Source: Lomentospora prolificans (taxonomy: Eukaryota > Ascomycota > Sordariomycetes > Microascales > Microascaceae). Taken from it: a DNA stretch of 64,000 nt. Where the stretch lies: positions 2,232,001 to 2,296,000 of the forward strand of contig JARFXM010000006.1 in assembly GCA_029532625.1 (NCBI GenBank), written 5' to 3'. The position numbers were made by a program, and so were the translations under genes. This document shows, piece after piece, positions 12,945 through 24,818 of the stretch. Within the stretch, counting starts at the first letter, position 1, and each line of letters opens with the position of its first letter. The notes under the pieces were generated by a model. The model was not told where the DNA came from. It saw only the letters and a list, made by a program, of their open reading frames with translations, and did not search any database.

Positions 12945-13941
12945 CGGATAATCATTTGGCATGTTACGCATACCAGGCGCATGGTTCATTTTACAAATGT
13001 TTTGTGAGAGAAAATCACTGAAAAGGAGATGGGTGGATCGCACTGTTCTAGCTATCCGCAGACGGCGCCCGATCCCTCTTATACCCTTAACATGTAGCGG
13101 ATGGTGTTACGATAGATGGATAATAAGCATTCAATCTTACTCAGGTCTCTATGGCGGTGTTTCCGCTTGCTACTTTGGTATTTGCATGGGGCATCCGTGG
13201 AAGGCACTCCGCGAATCCTGTACTATATAAGTCGATGCCGAATCGGAGGTGTTTGTCTGCAGCTGGCTGCGAAATTTAGTGTGGATGCATGGAGAAAATG
13301 CCACGATCAAGATCAACTGACTGAAGCCAGCGAAGCAGCTTGTAAGTGATGCCGAACCGTAATCTACAACTGTAAATAATCACCGAGCCCGTTTGTCTAG
13401 GATAATTAGGTCCAAGAGATTCGAGGGTTCAAGGGTGTAAACAGGATGGGTCTCATACAATCTCATATTCGGACTCTTGTGCTAGTCTTACTTACACTAC
13501 TTGCAAAAGTAGGTCTGGGCGAGTCTTTTTCTGGGGCCGCTGTCGGATGTATGCTGGAGAAACGCCCCTGGCGCTCGGGTGTGGCGATAGCAAGAAATTG
13601 TTATCGCGCAGCCAGGCCAGGAACCCAGGAACCAAAAAAGAAGAGAAAAAAAATTTCCCAGGCCCTTTCAATTGCATTATCGCATGTGCCAGTGGTGCTA
13701 GTCCGATTTTCTCTCTCTTCCCTCCCCGCCTTCTTCCGACTCCTTTCTCAGCCCCGATACGACTTTATTCAATCCTTGCGGAACAAGCAAAAGGAGAAAG
13801 GAATCTGCTTCGTCTTCTGATCTCGTGAAAAGAGCTTTTGCAGAACAGATCTCTCCGGGCACCTCCAAGCTTCTCGCATCCAACACTTAGACAACTGTCA
13901 GAGCTACAGGTCCAAGGGACCTCAACAAGTTTGCGCCCACC
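12945..13941. other. intergenic; RPC82 3' side and GGC1 promoter/leader
   Basis: No coding exon seen. The right half (about 13690-13920) is pyrimidine-rich and precedes the carrier start codon, so it is probably the GGC1 core promoter and 5' UTR. Confidence 0.5.
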
Positions 13942-15259
13942 ATGTCTCCGCCTATGTCGTCCTCGCGAGAGAAGGAGTCGAACACGGCCCGTCTACTAGG
14001 CTCCGGTATGGATTCTCACACCCCGATTGAAAGGTCCAGTGACGCGGATATACTGACTTTGCTTCAAATATTGCAGGCTCTGCCGGTATCGCGGAACTTA
14101 TGCTCTTCCATCCCGTATGACTCGTCCTCAAATGCGTCATCCGACCGATTTACCTACCAGCCTTCGAATGTGGACTAACCCGTGAGCTAGGTCGATACCA
14201 TTGCCAAGCGATTGATGAGCAACCAGACCCGTATTACTGGCATTTCTCAACTAAATACCGTCATCTTCAAGGAAAAGGCCACTGCGGGAGTTGGGTCCAA
14301 GTTCTTCTCCCTCTTCCCCGGTCTCGGCTATGCGGCGGGTTACAAGGTGTGTAGTGTTTCCCTGACGAGGGAATCAATCGGAGAGGGGGCTTTTCTAATC
14401 GCGGTTACAGGTCCTCCAAAGGATATACAAGTACGGTGGCCAGCCCGTCGCGCGAGACTTCCTTGCGGCCAACTACGGAAGGGACTTCGAGCAAGCATTC
14501 GGCAAGAAGACTGGCAAGGCCATCATGCACTCAACTGCTGGAAGGTAAAAGAATCACGATTCAGACCTGCTCCTGCAAGATCAGCTCAAACTAACCCGCG
14601 GTGCCACACTTATAGTTTGATTGGCATTGGTGAAATCGTTCTTCTCCCACTCGATGTCCTCAAGATCAAGCGCCAGACAAACCCTGAGGCTTTCAGGGGT
14701 CGTGGTGTCCTCAAGATTGTCAAGGATGAAGGCTTCGGTCTTTACCGCGGATGGGGATGGACTGCGGCCCGTAACGCCCCCGGATCTTTTGCTGTAAGTG
14801 TCCATTCACAACTTTGTTGACACGAGTTCAAAACTAACAGGCCACTCTCTATAATAGCTCTTTGGTGGTTCTGCCTTTACCAAGGAATACGTCTTCGGCC
14901 TTCAAGATTACAACTCTGCCACTTGGTTCCAGAACTTTATCGCCTCAATTGCCGGTGCTTCAGCCTCCCTCGTCGTCTCGGCCCCTCTCGACGTCATCAA
15001 GACCCGAATTCAGAACAGGAACTTTGAGAACCCCGAGAGTGGCTTCAGGATTCTCTCCAATATGGCTAGGAACGAAGGTTTTGGCAGCTTCTTCAAGGGT
15101 CTGGTACCCAAGGTATGTCGACTTCGTACAAATATCTTCCTCAGGCTAGCTCCATCTACTAACTCTTAACAGCTCCTCATGACCGGTCCTAAGCTCGTGT
15201 TCTCCTTCTGGCTCGCGCAAACACTTATCCCCGCTTTCGACAAAGTCATCGCGAAATAA
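13942..15259 (+). CDS. GGC1: Mitochondrial GTP/GDP carrier (Ggc1/Yhm1 type)
   Basis: Seven exons: 13942-14005, 14077-14114, 14191-14346, 14411-14544, 14616-14793, 14858-15112 and 15173-15259, giving 303 residues. Exon 2 is only 38 nt. Three carrier signature motifs are visible, one per repeat: PVDTIAKR (about residue 34), PLDVLKIKRQ in the middle repeat and PLDVIKTRIQNRNF in the last. Segments such as LFPGLGYAAGYKVLQRIYKYGGQP, LYRGWGWTAARNAPGSFALF and FFKGLVPKLLMTGPKLVFSF match my recollection of yeast Ggc1 rather than citrate or adenine-nucleotide carriers. The role in yeast is to exchange mitochondrial GDP and GTP across the inner membrane, with effects on iron balance and mtDNA upkeep. All splice sites are GT..AG. 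Confidence 0.94.
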
Positions 15260-16410
15260 ACGAAACTCGGGAACGGGCAGTGGATGCTGCGGGGTTGGAT
15301 TTGAACCTGGAGTTTTTCTACGTGTTTTCCGGCCTGCCGTCTTGATATTTGACGTATAGACGATGGGCTACAGGCTTAGATGGCTCTACGTGCCATGACC
15401 GGACGCATCTTTCACTCTTGATAGATGGTTGGAACGGATAACTAGGGTGTTCTGGGGCGGGTTGGCTGGCGGAAGCATCAGAGGCTCATATGCTCCTGCT
15501 ATTCTTGTTCTTGTATAGACCAATGATTGATTTTTCCTCTTTAATAATATCTCAGCTCTCAGGAGACTGCGTCAGTCGCTCATCGTCATCTCGATATCCC
15601 TTGGTTATGTCCTAGAGTATTGCTTCCCAATCGCTTAGTTTCCATTTCAAGCTGATTCAGCCTTTGGATTGTGTCTCGAGTGTCCTAAATAGCTTATGTA
15701 ATACATACAATCCTGAGACGAGTTTCTGAAATGACGTTTCCTTAGCGCATCATGAGATCTCTAGAATCGGAAGGAACAGACCTCAAAAAATCGGTGTGAA
15801 GAACAGTGGTGCTCAAACGCGTGGACGCTCTGGCCAGTTGGGGACCTGCCACAATTAAGTACCTTGTTTAGCCGTGATAAGCACAGCGCTGGAACACGCC
15901 AGGAACAGCAGCCAACGCGAACGTGTTACAGCGTTGGGTACCAATGATAGCCGCTGGTGGCGCACCGTCATTGTCACCGTTGTCACGGCAACCGCGACCC
16001 ATCCACCTGGCCCAGAAACAAACACAACATCAACCAATCTATCAAGGCAGGAAGTCGAAGATTAGACGGCACCGTTCCGAGAGATCCCAAACTCAGGTTA
16101 CCACGCTAAACAATAATAACTGCATTCCTCTCGTCTTATACCTCACCGTCACTTTATATTCCCTCCCTCCCAACGAAACGTACGGATTCACTCCCGTTCC
16201 AACACACCAGGTCTTATCGTGGTGATCTCCTCTACTTCTCCAATTTCCCTTCGCCTAGGGCCATTGGCACCCTTGCAGGGTTCTGTTTTTCTTTCCTTTA
16301 AAGAGTGTACAATCCGCCATTTTGTGTTTCTAAACCAGCATTTCTACATTTGAGTCCGAGTAGCAAACTACTAGTACAACAACGCATTTCGCATATACCA
16401 CACTGTCGCC
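15260..16410. other. intergenic; GGC1 3' side and promoter of the coiled-coil gene
   Basis: About 1.15 kb with no coding exon recognised. The region just before 16411 carries CT-rich and A-rich leader-like sequence. Confidence 0.5.
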
Positions 16411-19400
16411 ATGCCGCCCATCGAGAGAGACGTCTCGATGGAGCCGAGAGGCGCCTTACGCCATAAGCACTCGGCGTCCTCTGATCACGGAAAAGCTCTT
16501 ATCATCCCAATGTAGGTTGCCTCGACTTCCCGTCAAGCAGCTAAGGCCTCCCCTCCAGTATACTGACCTCGGTGAATGACAGGTGGGACAGTTCTGATCC
16601 CGACCGCGCTCCCCCTCCCCTTCCTTTAAATCCTCAGTCTCCTAGCATTGGCTGCTCTAGGCCGGGCACCTCAACAGCTATTCAGACGGCACACGCCGCT
16701 TTGACGGAAAAGGCTCGCGAGAGCATGGCCGCGAGTCCCCTTCTGACGAAACGACTGAGCGAAGTCTCTCCAGAGCGACCCCTACCGCGCCCGAACCCTC
16801 ATCGACGAATGCAGTCCCTTCAGCCCAGCACAATACGAGACCGTGGTTTCTTCATCGAGGGCGTTCCGTCTTCTCCTGGCTCACCGGAGAAGTCTACCAG
16901 GCCATCGACACCTATTCGACACCGCGACTCTTTCTCGCAGTCTCCAGACAAGATGAGCGAGAAAATGGGGACGCCCGGACCCGGGCCCAGCCTGACGCCG
17001 ATTGTGAGGCCGACTGCTATCCGCCGTCACCAACAAAGCATCCTCGGCGAGAATACACCACCACAATCCGCTACAATGCTGGCTCTACAAAATATGCAGA
17101 CGCCTTCTACGACACAAAGCCCCATCCAACAGCAAACTCCCGCCCCCAAAGAGGCCGAGACCCCTTTATCAAATGTAACAAATAACTCGACGGCGATAAC
17201 CAAGTCTGTACCGAACTTCGATCCTACGGATCTGGCCAACCAGTTGTTGACGCTCACGAACATTGCCACATCCCTCCAAAAGGAAATGTCTGCTCTCAGT
17301 CGCAGGAGCCGGGATAATGCGACTGACCTCATGAGCCTGAAGCAGGCAACAAATTCTCGAGATGAAGATATCCGAAAGACTCTTCGGGATCTTATTGGCA
17401 ATCTCAATGACCCCACCAAGCCCTCAATCAAAGACCCGTTTTACTCTGGTCTGCTGATAGACAGCAAGCCCCATTACAACATGTCTTCGCCGTCATCCTC
17501 CGTTCGCACCACCGGACGTCCATTCTCTCTACCTCGAATCCCATCCCCCAACAGCTTTGCGACATCCCTCGATCGTGAGTCTGTCGGTACCCCCAGCTTT
17601 TCCGCAGCAGACGCACCTGCTACGATTGCGCTGCTTGAGAAAATCATCCGAGATATGGGAACACGTGAGGGCCAGGATCTGCTCATCACCCGTCTTACTG
17701 AAGTTTCCGAGAAGCTGGCTGGTATGGCTTCGGCTGCTAAGGTTGAGGAGTTGATGGACCATCTTAAGCAGTCTGAGCGGGTCATGATGCCAATGGCGAA
17801 CAACGTTGGTGGAGGCCCGCCAAGTCTCCGAGGTTTGGGGTTGGGCTTAAAGGAGGGTAGCAATTCGTCGATGACCTTGACTTTCGACGGGGTCACTAGG
17901 GGAGGCGCAGGCTCTCAACAGAGGGAGCCTATCAAGGCCCCCGCCAGTGACCTGGTCAGTGAGGATATCTTGAAGATCATCAGGAGCGTTAAGGACAGCG
18001 TTTCCCAGGGAGGAGGCCTCACTGCCGAGGTTAAGGCTCTTGTTCGCGAACTCCGCGGGGAAGTCTTGGGCATGGGCCGGGAACTACGGCGTCGCCTCGA
18101 TGAGGTAGCGTTCAAGGACGAAGGCCAGGATAAATCCGTGGAACAAAAGAAGGAAATGAAACGAATTGTCAACGAGGGGCTTGATGAACTCAAAGACCAC
18201 ATGGATGAGCTTCTCCGAGAACACCGCAGACAATCTGGCTCCTCGACGACATCCCGAGCTACTGCCGTCGACTACCAGGAAATATATAACGCCATGCGAG
18301 CTGCCCTCAAGGATTCTCAGGCCGGAAAGCCCCAGCAACAGGGCCCCACTCGAGACGACGTCATCGATGCTGTTCGTGAAGCATGGGAAAACTATAAGCC
18401 CGAGATTGAAGTCCAGCAATTCGGCCTTGAACGGGATGAGATTCTTGCCTGCCTCAAGGAGGGTCTTCAGAGCCACGCTCCCCGGGATGACCAGCCTGTG
18501 GGCGCCACCCGCGAGGAAGTTTTCCGCGCAGTCGTTGAGGGCCTTAAGCATTTCGTCCCGCCTCGCATGGAAACTCCCGCCAGCCTGTCTCGCGACGAGA
18601 TCCTTGATGCCGTTAGAGAGTGTCTCGAGGAGTTTGAGTTCCCCGTTGCTCCATCTGCCATCGGAAATGACTTGTCGCGCGATGACATGGTTCAAGCTGT
18701 CAAGGAGGGTCTTCACGGTTTTGAGTTCCCCAACAACTCTCAAGCCTTGACACTTGCCCAGCCTAGCAGCGACTTCATTATGACCAAACTCAGCGAAATT
18801 GTCGAACTTATGAGGCACGAATTCCGCGCCGTCTCGGAAGAGGCTAAGGAGAACGTTGCAGCCAACGGGCGTGATACCGAACAGGTGCTCGACGCTACCA
18901 AGGACGGATTTGAAAAGCTCAGAATGGACATGGAGACTTTTGTTAGCCGTGTCAGCGGTCTCGCTGGCAAGACTGACGCCACTGAAGTCCTCCTAAAGAG
19001 GTTGGAGGCTCTCCGGGATGAGGTCTCACACATCTTATCTTCCCAGATTGAGGGACTGCGCGATGCTGTTAACATGTCACTTGTACCCTTTACCTCATCC
19101 CAGCGGGATAATCCTTCCAAAGAAGCCCTCAATTCTCTCAAAGAAGGCGTCGATAGGATTCGCTCAGAGCTTCAAAGGCCCTTGCCCGGCACTGGCGAGA
19201 TTCTCGATGCTATCCACGAGGGTGTCTCCGAGCTACACATCCGTCTAGAGAAGCTCACCAACAAACCTCCTGACTTGACTGCCAATGACGAAATCTTGGA
19301 TGCCCTCAAGAGTGGTCTTGACAGTGTGCGATCCGACATTGACAATATTCGTGAAACAAACGACCGTGCAGTTACCCAGTTCAGCGAGAATGCCAATGCA

Positions 19401-22376
19401 CTTGTGCCAACTGATGAGATGCTCAAGCATGATGACATCAAAAACCTCGAGGTCTTGATCACGCAACTCCGTATCAAGGTCGAGGCGATGGAGACTGCTC
19501 CCCCTCCAGACACCGTGTCTAGGGATGATCTAACTCGCATGGAAGAGATGATGACCACTGTGAAGGAAGCCGTTGAGGGTCTACAAGCGGCCAAAGAGAC
19601 TACGCGTGGGGAGGCTCCCACGGATGAGCCCGATACTACCCTCAAGGAAGACGTCCAGGCCATTGAGACTATTCTGCGGAACACTAAGGCCCGCCTCGAT
19701 GATCTCATCGACGGAGAGACTTCCGTCCGCAAGGAGCACATCGACTCTCTGGAGACACTCATCTTAGAGACTCGCGAGACTCTTAGCTCGGTGAGCACCC
19801 AGATGGAGAATACATCTCGCAAGGAAGACGTTACCATGCTAGAATCACTCATTAGCCATGTGGCCGCCGCCTACGACGAGATGAAGGAGCGCGCCGACAA
19901 GGAGCTTGAGAATCCCGAGAAGGTCACCCGTACAGACATCGAGGCTGTTGAAGCGGTCTGTATCGACGTCAAGGCGCTCGTGACTGAGATCTCGAATAGT
20001 GGCCTCTCCTCGCTGCCATCAAAGGAGGAGCTGACTACTATGGTTACTGATCTCAAGGACCGCGTGGATGCCCTCAGCGAAGCTCACTCGAAGTCCATGG
20101 AGGAACGCCAGACCGAAGTTGCCGAAGTCAGTGAGCGTGTCAATGAGGTGAAGGCCTTCCTCACTGAGTTCCAAGATATGACCAAGTCCCGATTGGCGGA
20201 TGGTGTCGTCGGAGTTGAGACCGTCGGTAAACTTCTAGAGAAGATGGGCGAGACAATCAACAATAATGCGACGGTCGGCGAAGATCTCCGGGAGATGTTC
20301 GAAGCCATGAAGGTCGAGTTTGAAGAGTCTCGTGCGGGCGTTGTTGGAGTCAAGCTCGATGCTGACGAAAAGTTCCAAGCCACCACGGAGGCGCTAAGCT
20401 CCAAGATTGACGAACGCGTCGATGAGCTCGTGGCCAAGTATGATGAATTCCAGACCACCATGGAGGAGCGCGCTAAGGCTGGTGAAGCCAGAGATGAGGA
20501 GACCGAGGCCGCTGTCATGGGTACCAAGGCAGTTGCGGAGGAACTGAAACTCCTCATCGACACTCTGGGTTCGACCGTTACTGAGTCTCTCGAAAAGATG
20601 GAGGAGGCGTCCAAGACTGTCTTTGATCGTGTTGAGGAACTCGTCAATCGCACCGATGAGAATCACAACGATGACAAGGCGCAGCATGAACAGACCCGTG
20701 ACCAGGTCCAGCAAGCCATCGCCGCCGTTGAAGGTCTCCACGCCCCGGTTCAAGAGATCCAACCCAAGCTTCTGGAAGCCATGGGTGACATTCTCACCCT
20801 TGTCGGCCAACACTACGACTACGCCAAGACGGCCACGACTAATATCCAGGACAAGATTGAGGAAGCGAAACCGGAGCCGCTCATGCTTCCAGATATACCC
20901 AAGTATGATGACGCCTGCGTTCAGGAAAAACTTGACAAGCTCATCGAGGGCAAATACGATGACACTCCCGTCCAGGAGAAGCTTGATAAACTCATGGAGA
21001 AGGAGTATGACGACAGCGGCGTTCGTGAGAAGCTGGACAAGATCATGGAGAAGGAGTATGATGACAGCCTTGTCCACGAGAAGCTTGACAAGATCATGGA
21101 GAACAAATACGATGACAGCAACGTCCATGAAAAGCTTGACAGGCTCATCACGGAAAGGTATGACGATATTCTGGTGCAAGAGAAGCTCGACAGGCTTGTC
21201 GACCACACCCATGCTGCCACCCAGGCGTACGGCCAGCTCGACACTCTTGACAAGATCCACAGCGAGGTCATCAAGACTGCTGCAGGCATCTCTGAGTTCC
21301 TTGCCGCTCAAACCCAACGTATCACTGACGAGCACGAAGACCGCGAAAAGACCCTTCAGGAGACCACCATTGCCCTCGAGCGCAAGACGACCGAGAAGGA
21401 GCAGGTTGAGGCCACCTTGGCTAGTCTCCGCGCTGAAGAGGAACGGCTGAGGCAGAGCGTCCTCGGGCTCAAGGACGAGCAGGATAGCCTCACCAAACAG
21501 AAGACGAGGCTTACCGCCGACGTGTCCTCACTCGAGACAGCGCTTAGGCTACGCAAGGAAGAACTCAACGAAATGGAGGAGCGTGCCGAGGGTCTCGAAC
21601 GCAGGATCCTCGAGGGTGTCATGAACCATTCAAGAGTGCTCCTCATGTCCAAGCAGAGCAAGGGTAGTGATGCTATGAGCCGCAAGCGCGTCAGGATCAA
21701 GGGCGAAAGCGTCCAGGCAGGAAACAGCGCGAAGGCAGAGCAGCAGCCCTCGAAGCCCACAGTACCCATCGCCCTCGCGTCGAAGAGGAGTCTAAACTCC
21801 AACAAGACTGGTGGTGCGTCTCGACGCATCGTTTCGCTGAGCCAGATCACTCACAATGTTCCGGCCGGTGGGTTCAAGCGCAGCCATAGTGTCAAGGCGC
21901 CTTCGGGCGTTGGCCGTGGCGGCATGAGAAAGGGCAGCTGGGGTGGCTCCCTCAACAAGAAGTATGGCGAGCTTGATAAGGAGAACGTCGTGGAACCGGT
22001 GAAGGAAGGGGATGAGGACGATGATGAGATTGACCCTCACGGAGGCGAGCTCGTTGTTAGAAGGCGGGACATTCCCCTCCCCACCGAATCCGCTCTCTCG
22101 ACCGGCAGCACCCTCAATGGTGGAGACGACGAGATAGATGATGATGACGATGAGCATAGCTTTGATGATGGCGAAGTGAGCGACGCAGGAACCCTGAGGA
22201 GAAGCAGCCGTGGTACCACCATCATCTCTAGCACCACGGGCTCTGGTGACTACTCTGATGAGGATTCGTATGATAGCGACTATGATTCGCGGAGTGAGTG
22301 GACGGAGAGCGCGGTGGGATCGACGTTGTCAGACGCAGCAGTTGCTGGGAACGAAATTGTGCTGCTGCAGCCGTGA
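16411..22376 (+). CDS. Giant coiled-coil repeat protein, function unknown
   Basis: Exons 16411-16511 and 16583-22376 (71-nt intron) give 1,964 residues. The intron joins ..KALIIPM to WDSSDPDRAPPPLPLNP in frame. Residues about 1-300 are Ser/Pro-rich and disordered. Heptad-like coiled coils rich in Glu, Lys, Leu and Asp follow. At DNA 18348-18745 there are at least five degenerate ~35-residue units of the type RDEILDAVRECLEEFEFP; related units occur before and after. At 20901-21206 there are six exact-length 17-residue repeats (consensus K-Y-D-D-x-x-V-x-E-K-L-D-K-L-M-E-K). A final coiled coil, a basic Ser/Lys region and an acidic Asp/Glu tail ending AGNEIVLLQP complete it. Similar long mould proteins are often labelled chromosome-segregation ATPase-like, but I see no Walker A motif or ATPase domain. 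A scaffold or cytoskeletal role is only inference. Confidence 0.9.
20901..21206 (+). repeat. six tandem 51-bp coding repeats (17 residues each)
   Basis: Six in-frame units without gaps. The first reads KYDDACVQEKLDKLIEG and the fourth EYDDSLVHEKLDKIMEN. Tyr-Asp-Asp and Glu-Lys-Leu-Asp are invariant, while units differ at DNA level, so the array is old and under protein-level constraint rather than a recent expansion. Confidence 0.92.
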
Positions 22377-22762
22377 GAAAAGTAGCTACCTGCACTGCAG
22401 TCGACTGTCATTTTTCCTCTCTTTTGTCTCGGGGATACGAACCGGGTTCTTGAGCCTGGAGTTGGTATTTCTTTAGGAGGAGCATTGGAGACAAGCTTTT
22501 ACTTGTGACGATTACGATATGCGATATGGGATGTTTATTCTTTACCTTCTCTTTCAGGCGTGTTATTACGATGAGTTTATTAGTTGTTTTAAGGCAGGCA
22601 CAGCTTTGATAAACGAAGATTGATATTACTTTTTAACTACCTCTGTTTTTCCCCAAGCAATGACGTAGACAATGATATATATAGGGGGTGTGTAGTATGT
22701 GTACAGCGTATTGCTACATGGAATCAAGGTATTATACAACTTCTATACAACAGAATCTCTGT
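22377..22762. other. convergent 3' interval
   Basis: 386 bp between the stop codons of the coiled-coil gene (+) and the seryl-tRNA synthetase gene (-). AT-rich, probably both 3' UTRs and polyadenylation regions. Confidence 0.5.
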
Positions 22763-24343
22763 CTACTCGACCTTTTCAATCCTCTCCTTGCCATCCATCC
22801 AAGGCCGTAAGCACTCGGGGATGACGACACTCTTGGTCTTCTCATCCCAGTTATTCTCCATCAAAGCAGCGAGCACCCTCGGCACCGCCAGCGCAGTGCC
22901 GTTCACAGTCCAAGGGAATCCAGCGACCTTGGCGCCCGCGTTGGTGCCCAGCCGCGTGCCGAGACGCCTAGTCTGGTAATCGGTGCAGATGCTAGCCGAA
23001 GTGACCTCACCCCATCCGCCATCCCTCTGGACGCGCGAGGGGAAGTAAGCCTCGATATCGCACTTTCTGGTAGCGGAGGCACCGAGGTCTGTAGAGGGCA
23101 TCTCGAGAACGCGGCAGTAGAGGCCGAGCGAGCCGAGGATCTCCGTCTGGATGTCGAGCATCTCGTCAAAGACGTCCTCGGTGGCCTCCTGGTCGGGATG
23201 GGTCCAAGCGAAGAGCTCCACCTTGGTGAACTCGTGTACGCGGTAGAGTCCCTTCGTATCCAGGCCCCTGGCGCCCGCTTCTGCGCGGTAGCACCGCGAC
23301 GCGGCGACGCGTCGGAGGGGGAGTGCGTCGTCGCAGAGCGTCGTCTCGGCCTTCATGCCGGCGAGGGCAATCTCCGAGGTGCCGGCGAGCACGAGCTCGG
23401 GTTTCCCGCGCTGGACGTCGGCGCCGTCGCGCACGATGGCGTAGATTTGCTGCTCGCCGTTCTGGTCGCGCGGTTGGAAGCCGCAGGCGGCCGCGACGTA
23501 GCCGTAGACCATGGTCGGGGGCGAAACCTGACGCCAGCCGTGGCGAGAGGCGACGGCTAGGGCGTACTGAGTGAGGGCGTGCTCGAGCTGCGCGGCGCCG
23601 TCGACGAGGTAGTACCAGCCCCAGCCAGAGGAGTTGGCGGCGGCGGCGAAATCCAGGACGCCAAGCTCGGTGCCGATGTCAACGTGCGATTTCCCCGGGG
23701 TCCCCCTGCCGAAATCCTCGGGCGCTTCGTTGATGTAGCTCAGCAAACGCGGCTCATCCCCCCTGGGCGTGTCATCGCTGGTCAGATTGGGCACGGCCTC
23801 CGCCAGCGCCTGCATCTCCTCCACCAGGCCGGCCTCGGCCTCCTCGACTCCCTGCAGCTCGACCTTGAGCTCCCGCGCCCGCTGCAGAACCTTTTCCCTG
23901 TCCACGACGGCCACGTTCTCGCCGCGCCCCGCCACGGCCGTTAGCCGGCCGTCGCTTCCTCGTTTCTTCCCCGCTGCCGCGTTGAGGCCGGCCAGGGCTT
24001 TTTTAGCGGCGTTGGCCTCCTCGCGCAGGGACCGCGAGTCCGACTGCAGCCTCTTCCATTGCTCGAAGAGGTCGCGGATCTGGTTGGGGTAGGTGCTCTG
24101 CTTCGCGTAGTTGCGCTCTATGCAGTTTTGGGCGTACAGCTCGGGGTTCTCGCGGATGTGGCGTATGTCGATGATGGGTTTGGGCGCCGAGGTTGGGCGC
24201 TTGGAGGTGGCTTCCGGTATGGGGCGGGTGGAGCTGGAGAGGAGGCGGGTGAGGGCGGAGGTGGAAGGGCTGGGAAGGGAGCCGCGGCACCTTGGGCGGA
24301 GAGAAAGAGATGCCGCTTTTGTGGTGAGGATGCGGGAGCTCAT
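22763..24343 (-). CDS. Seryl-tRNA synthetase, mitochondrial (class II)
   Basis: A single uninterrupted exon of 526 residues. The N-terminus (MSSRILTTKAASLSLRPRCR) is basic and Ser/Thr-rich, a mitochondrial targeting signal. An N-terminal tRNA-binding antiparallel coiled coil follows (IRDLFEQWKRLQSDSRSLRE, then a Glu-rich helix). The class II core shows motif 1-like sequence ending QVSPPTMVYGY (about residue 273), motif 2 with YRVHEFTKVELFAW (about 360-378) and motif 3 with NGTALAVPRVLAALMENNW (about 480). The enzyme charges mitochondrial tRNA-Ser; Dia4 is the yeast counterpart. The residues DGRLTAVAGRGENV form a small insertion in the coiled-coil arm. The DNA is notably GC-rich between 23.2 and 24.3 kb. 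The protein looks intact. Confidence 0.94.
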   Translation of the reverse strand: MSSRILTTKAASLSLRPRCRGSLPSPSTSALTRLLSSSTRPIPEATSKRPTSAPKPIIDIRHIRENPELYAQNCIERNYAKQSTYPNQIRDLFEQWKRLQSDSRSLREEANAAKKALAGLNAAAGKKRGSDGRLTAVAGRGENVAVVDREKVLQRARELKVELQGVEEAEAGLVEEMQALAEAVPNLTSDDTPRGDEPRLLSYINEAPEDFGRGTPGKSHVDIGTELGVLDFAAAANSSGWGWYYLVDGAAQLEHALTQYALAVASRHGWRQVSPPTMVYGYVAAACGFQPRDQNGEQQIYAIVRDGADVQRGKPELVLAGTSEIALAGMKAETTLCDDALPLRRVAASRCYRAEAGARGLDTKGLYRVHEFTKVELFAWTHPDQEATEDVFDEMLDIQTEILGSLGLYCRVLEMPSTDLGASATRKCDIEAYFPSRVQRDGGWGEVTSASICTDYQTRRLGTRLGTNAGAKVAGFPWTVNGTALAVPRVLAALMENNWDEKTKSVVIPECLRPWMDGKERIEKVE

Positions 24344-24818
24344 GGTTGCGGCGCGAGCTTCGTCCGCGAAAGCTGGATTGGGGGGTCAAGGTGGATGGAT
24401 GTGCTCCTTGGGTTTCTACTTGATTACACTTTCATGAGATCAATTGAGGTGAAAGTCTCGGATACGCCGATATGAAATGATGAGAGAATACAATAGCGAT
24501 TCATCACCACCGTGTTCCAAGGTTGGTGTGGTCTCATCTCATCCAGGGTGCAAAGCTCTTGAGCTCACCTGTTTTGCGTGAGGGTTCGCGATCTCGAATG
24601 TTGGCTTAGTCATCCAACATGTCACCAAGCTCTTCCACGAGCGGACGACTCATATCATCAGCGACCAACGTCCTTGGGATTATAGAAGCACAACCAGCGT
24701 TGTAGCACTTGAGACATGCTTTAATTGTAATCACAAATTTAGTCTATATCTAGAGGGTATCTTGAATCTTCAACCAGCTCGAACGAACCCGTGAATCCAC
24801 TCGCAAATCTCACCTCAC
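24344..24818. other. intergenic; SerRS promoter and BCD1-like 3' side
   Basis: About 475 bp with no coding exon. It holds the upstream region of the seryl-tRNA synthetase gene and the 3' end of the next minus-strand gene. Confidence 0.5.

Noticed and set aside
18084..18818. 244-codon minus-strand frame inside the coiled-coil gene
   Set aside because: Antisense to a continuous sense exon; no start context, domain or intron signals of its own.
20394..21335. 313-codon minus-strand frame inside the coiled-coil gene, with repeated motifs
   Set aside because: Its repeats are the reverse complement of the 17-residue array, so it is a shadow of the sense gene.
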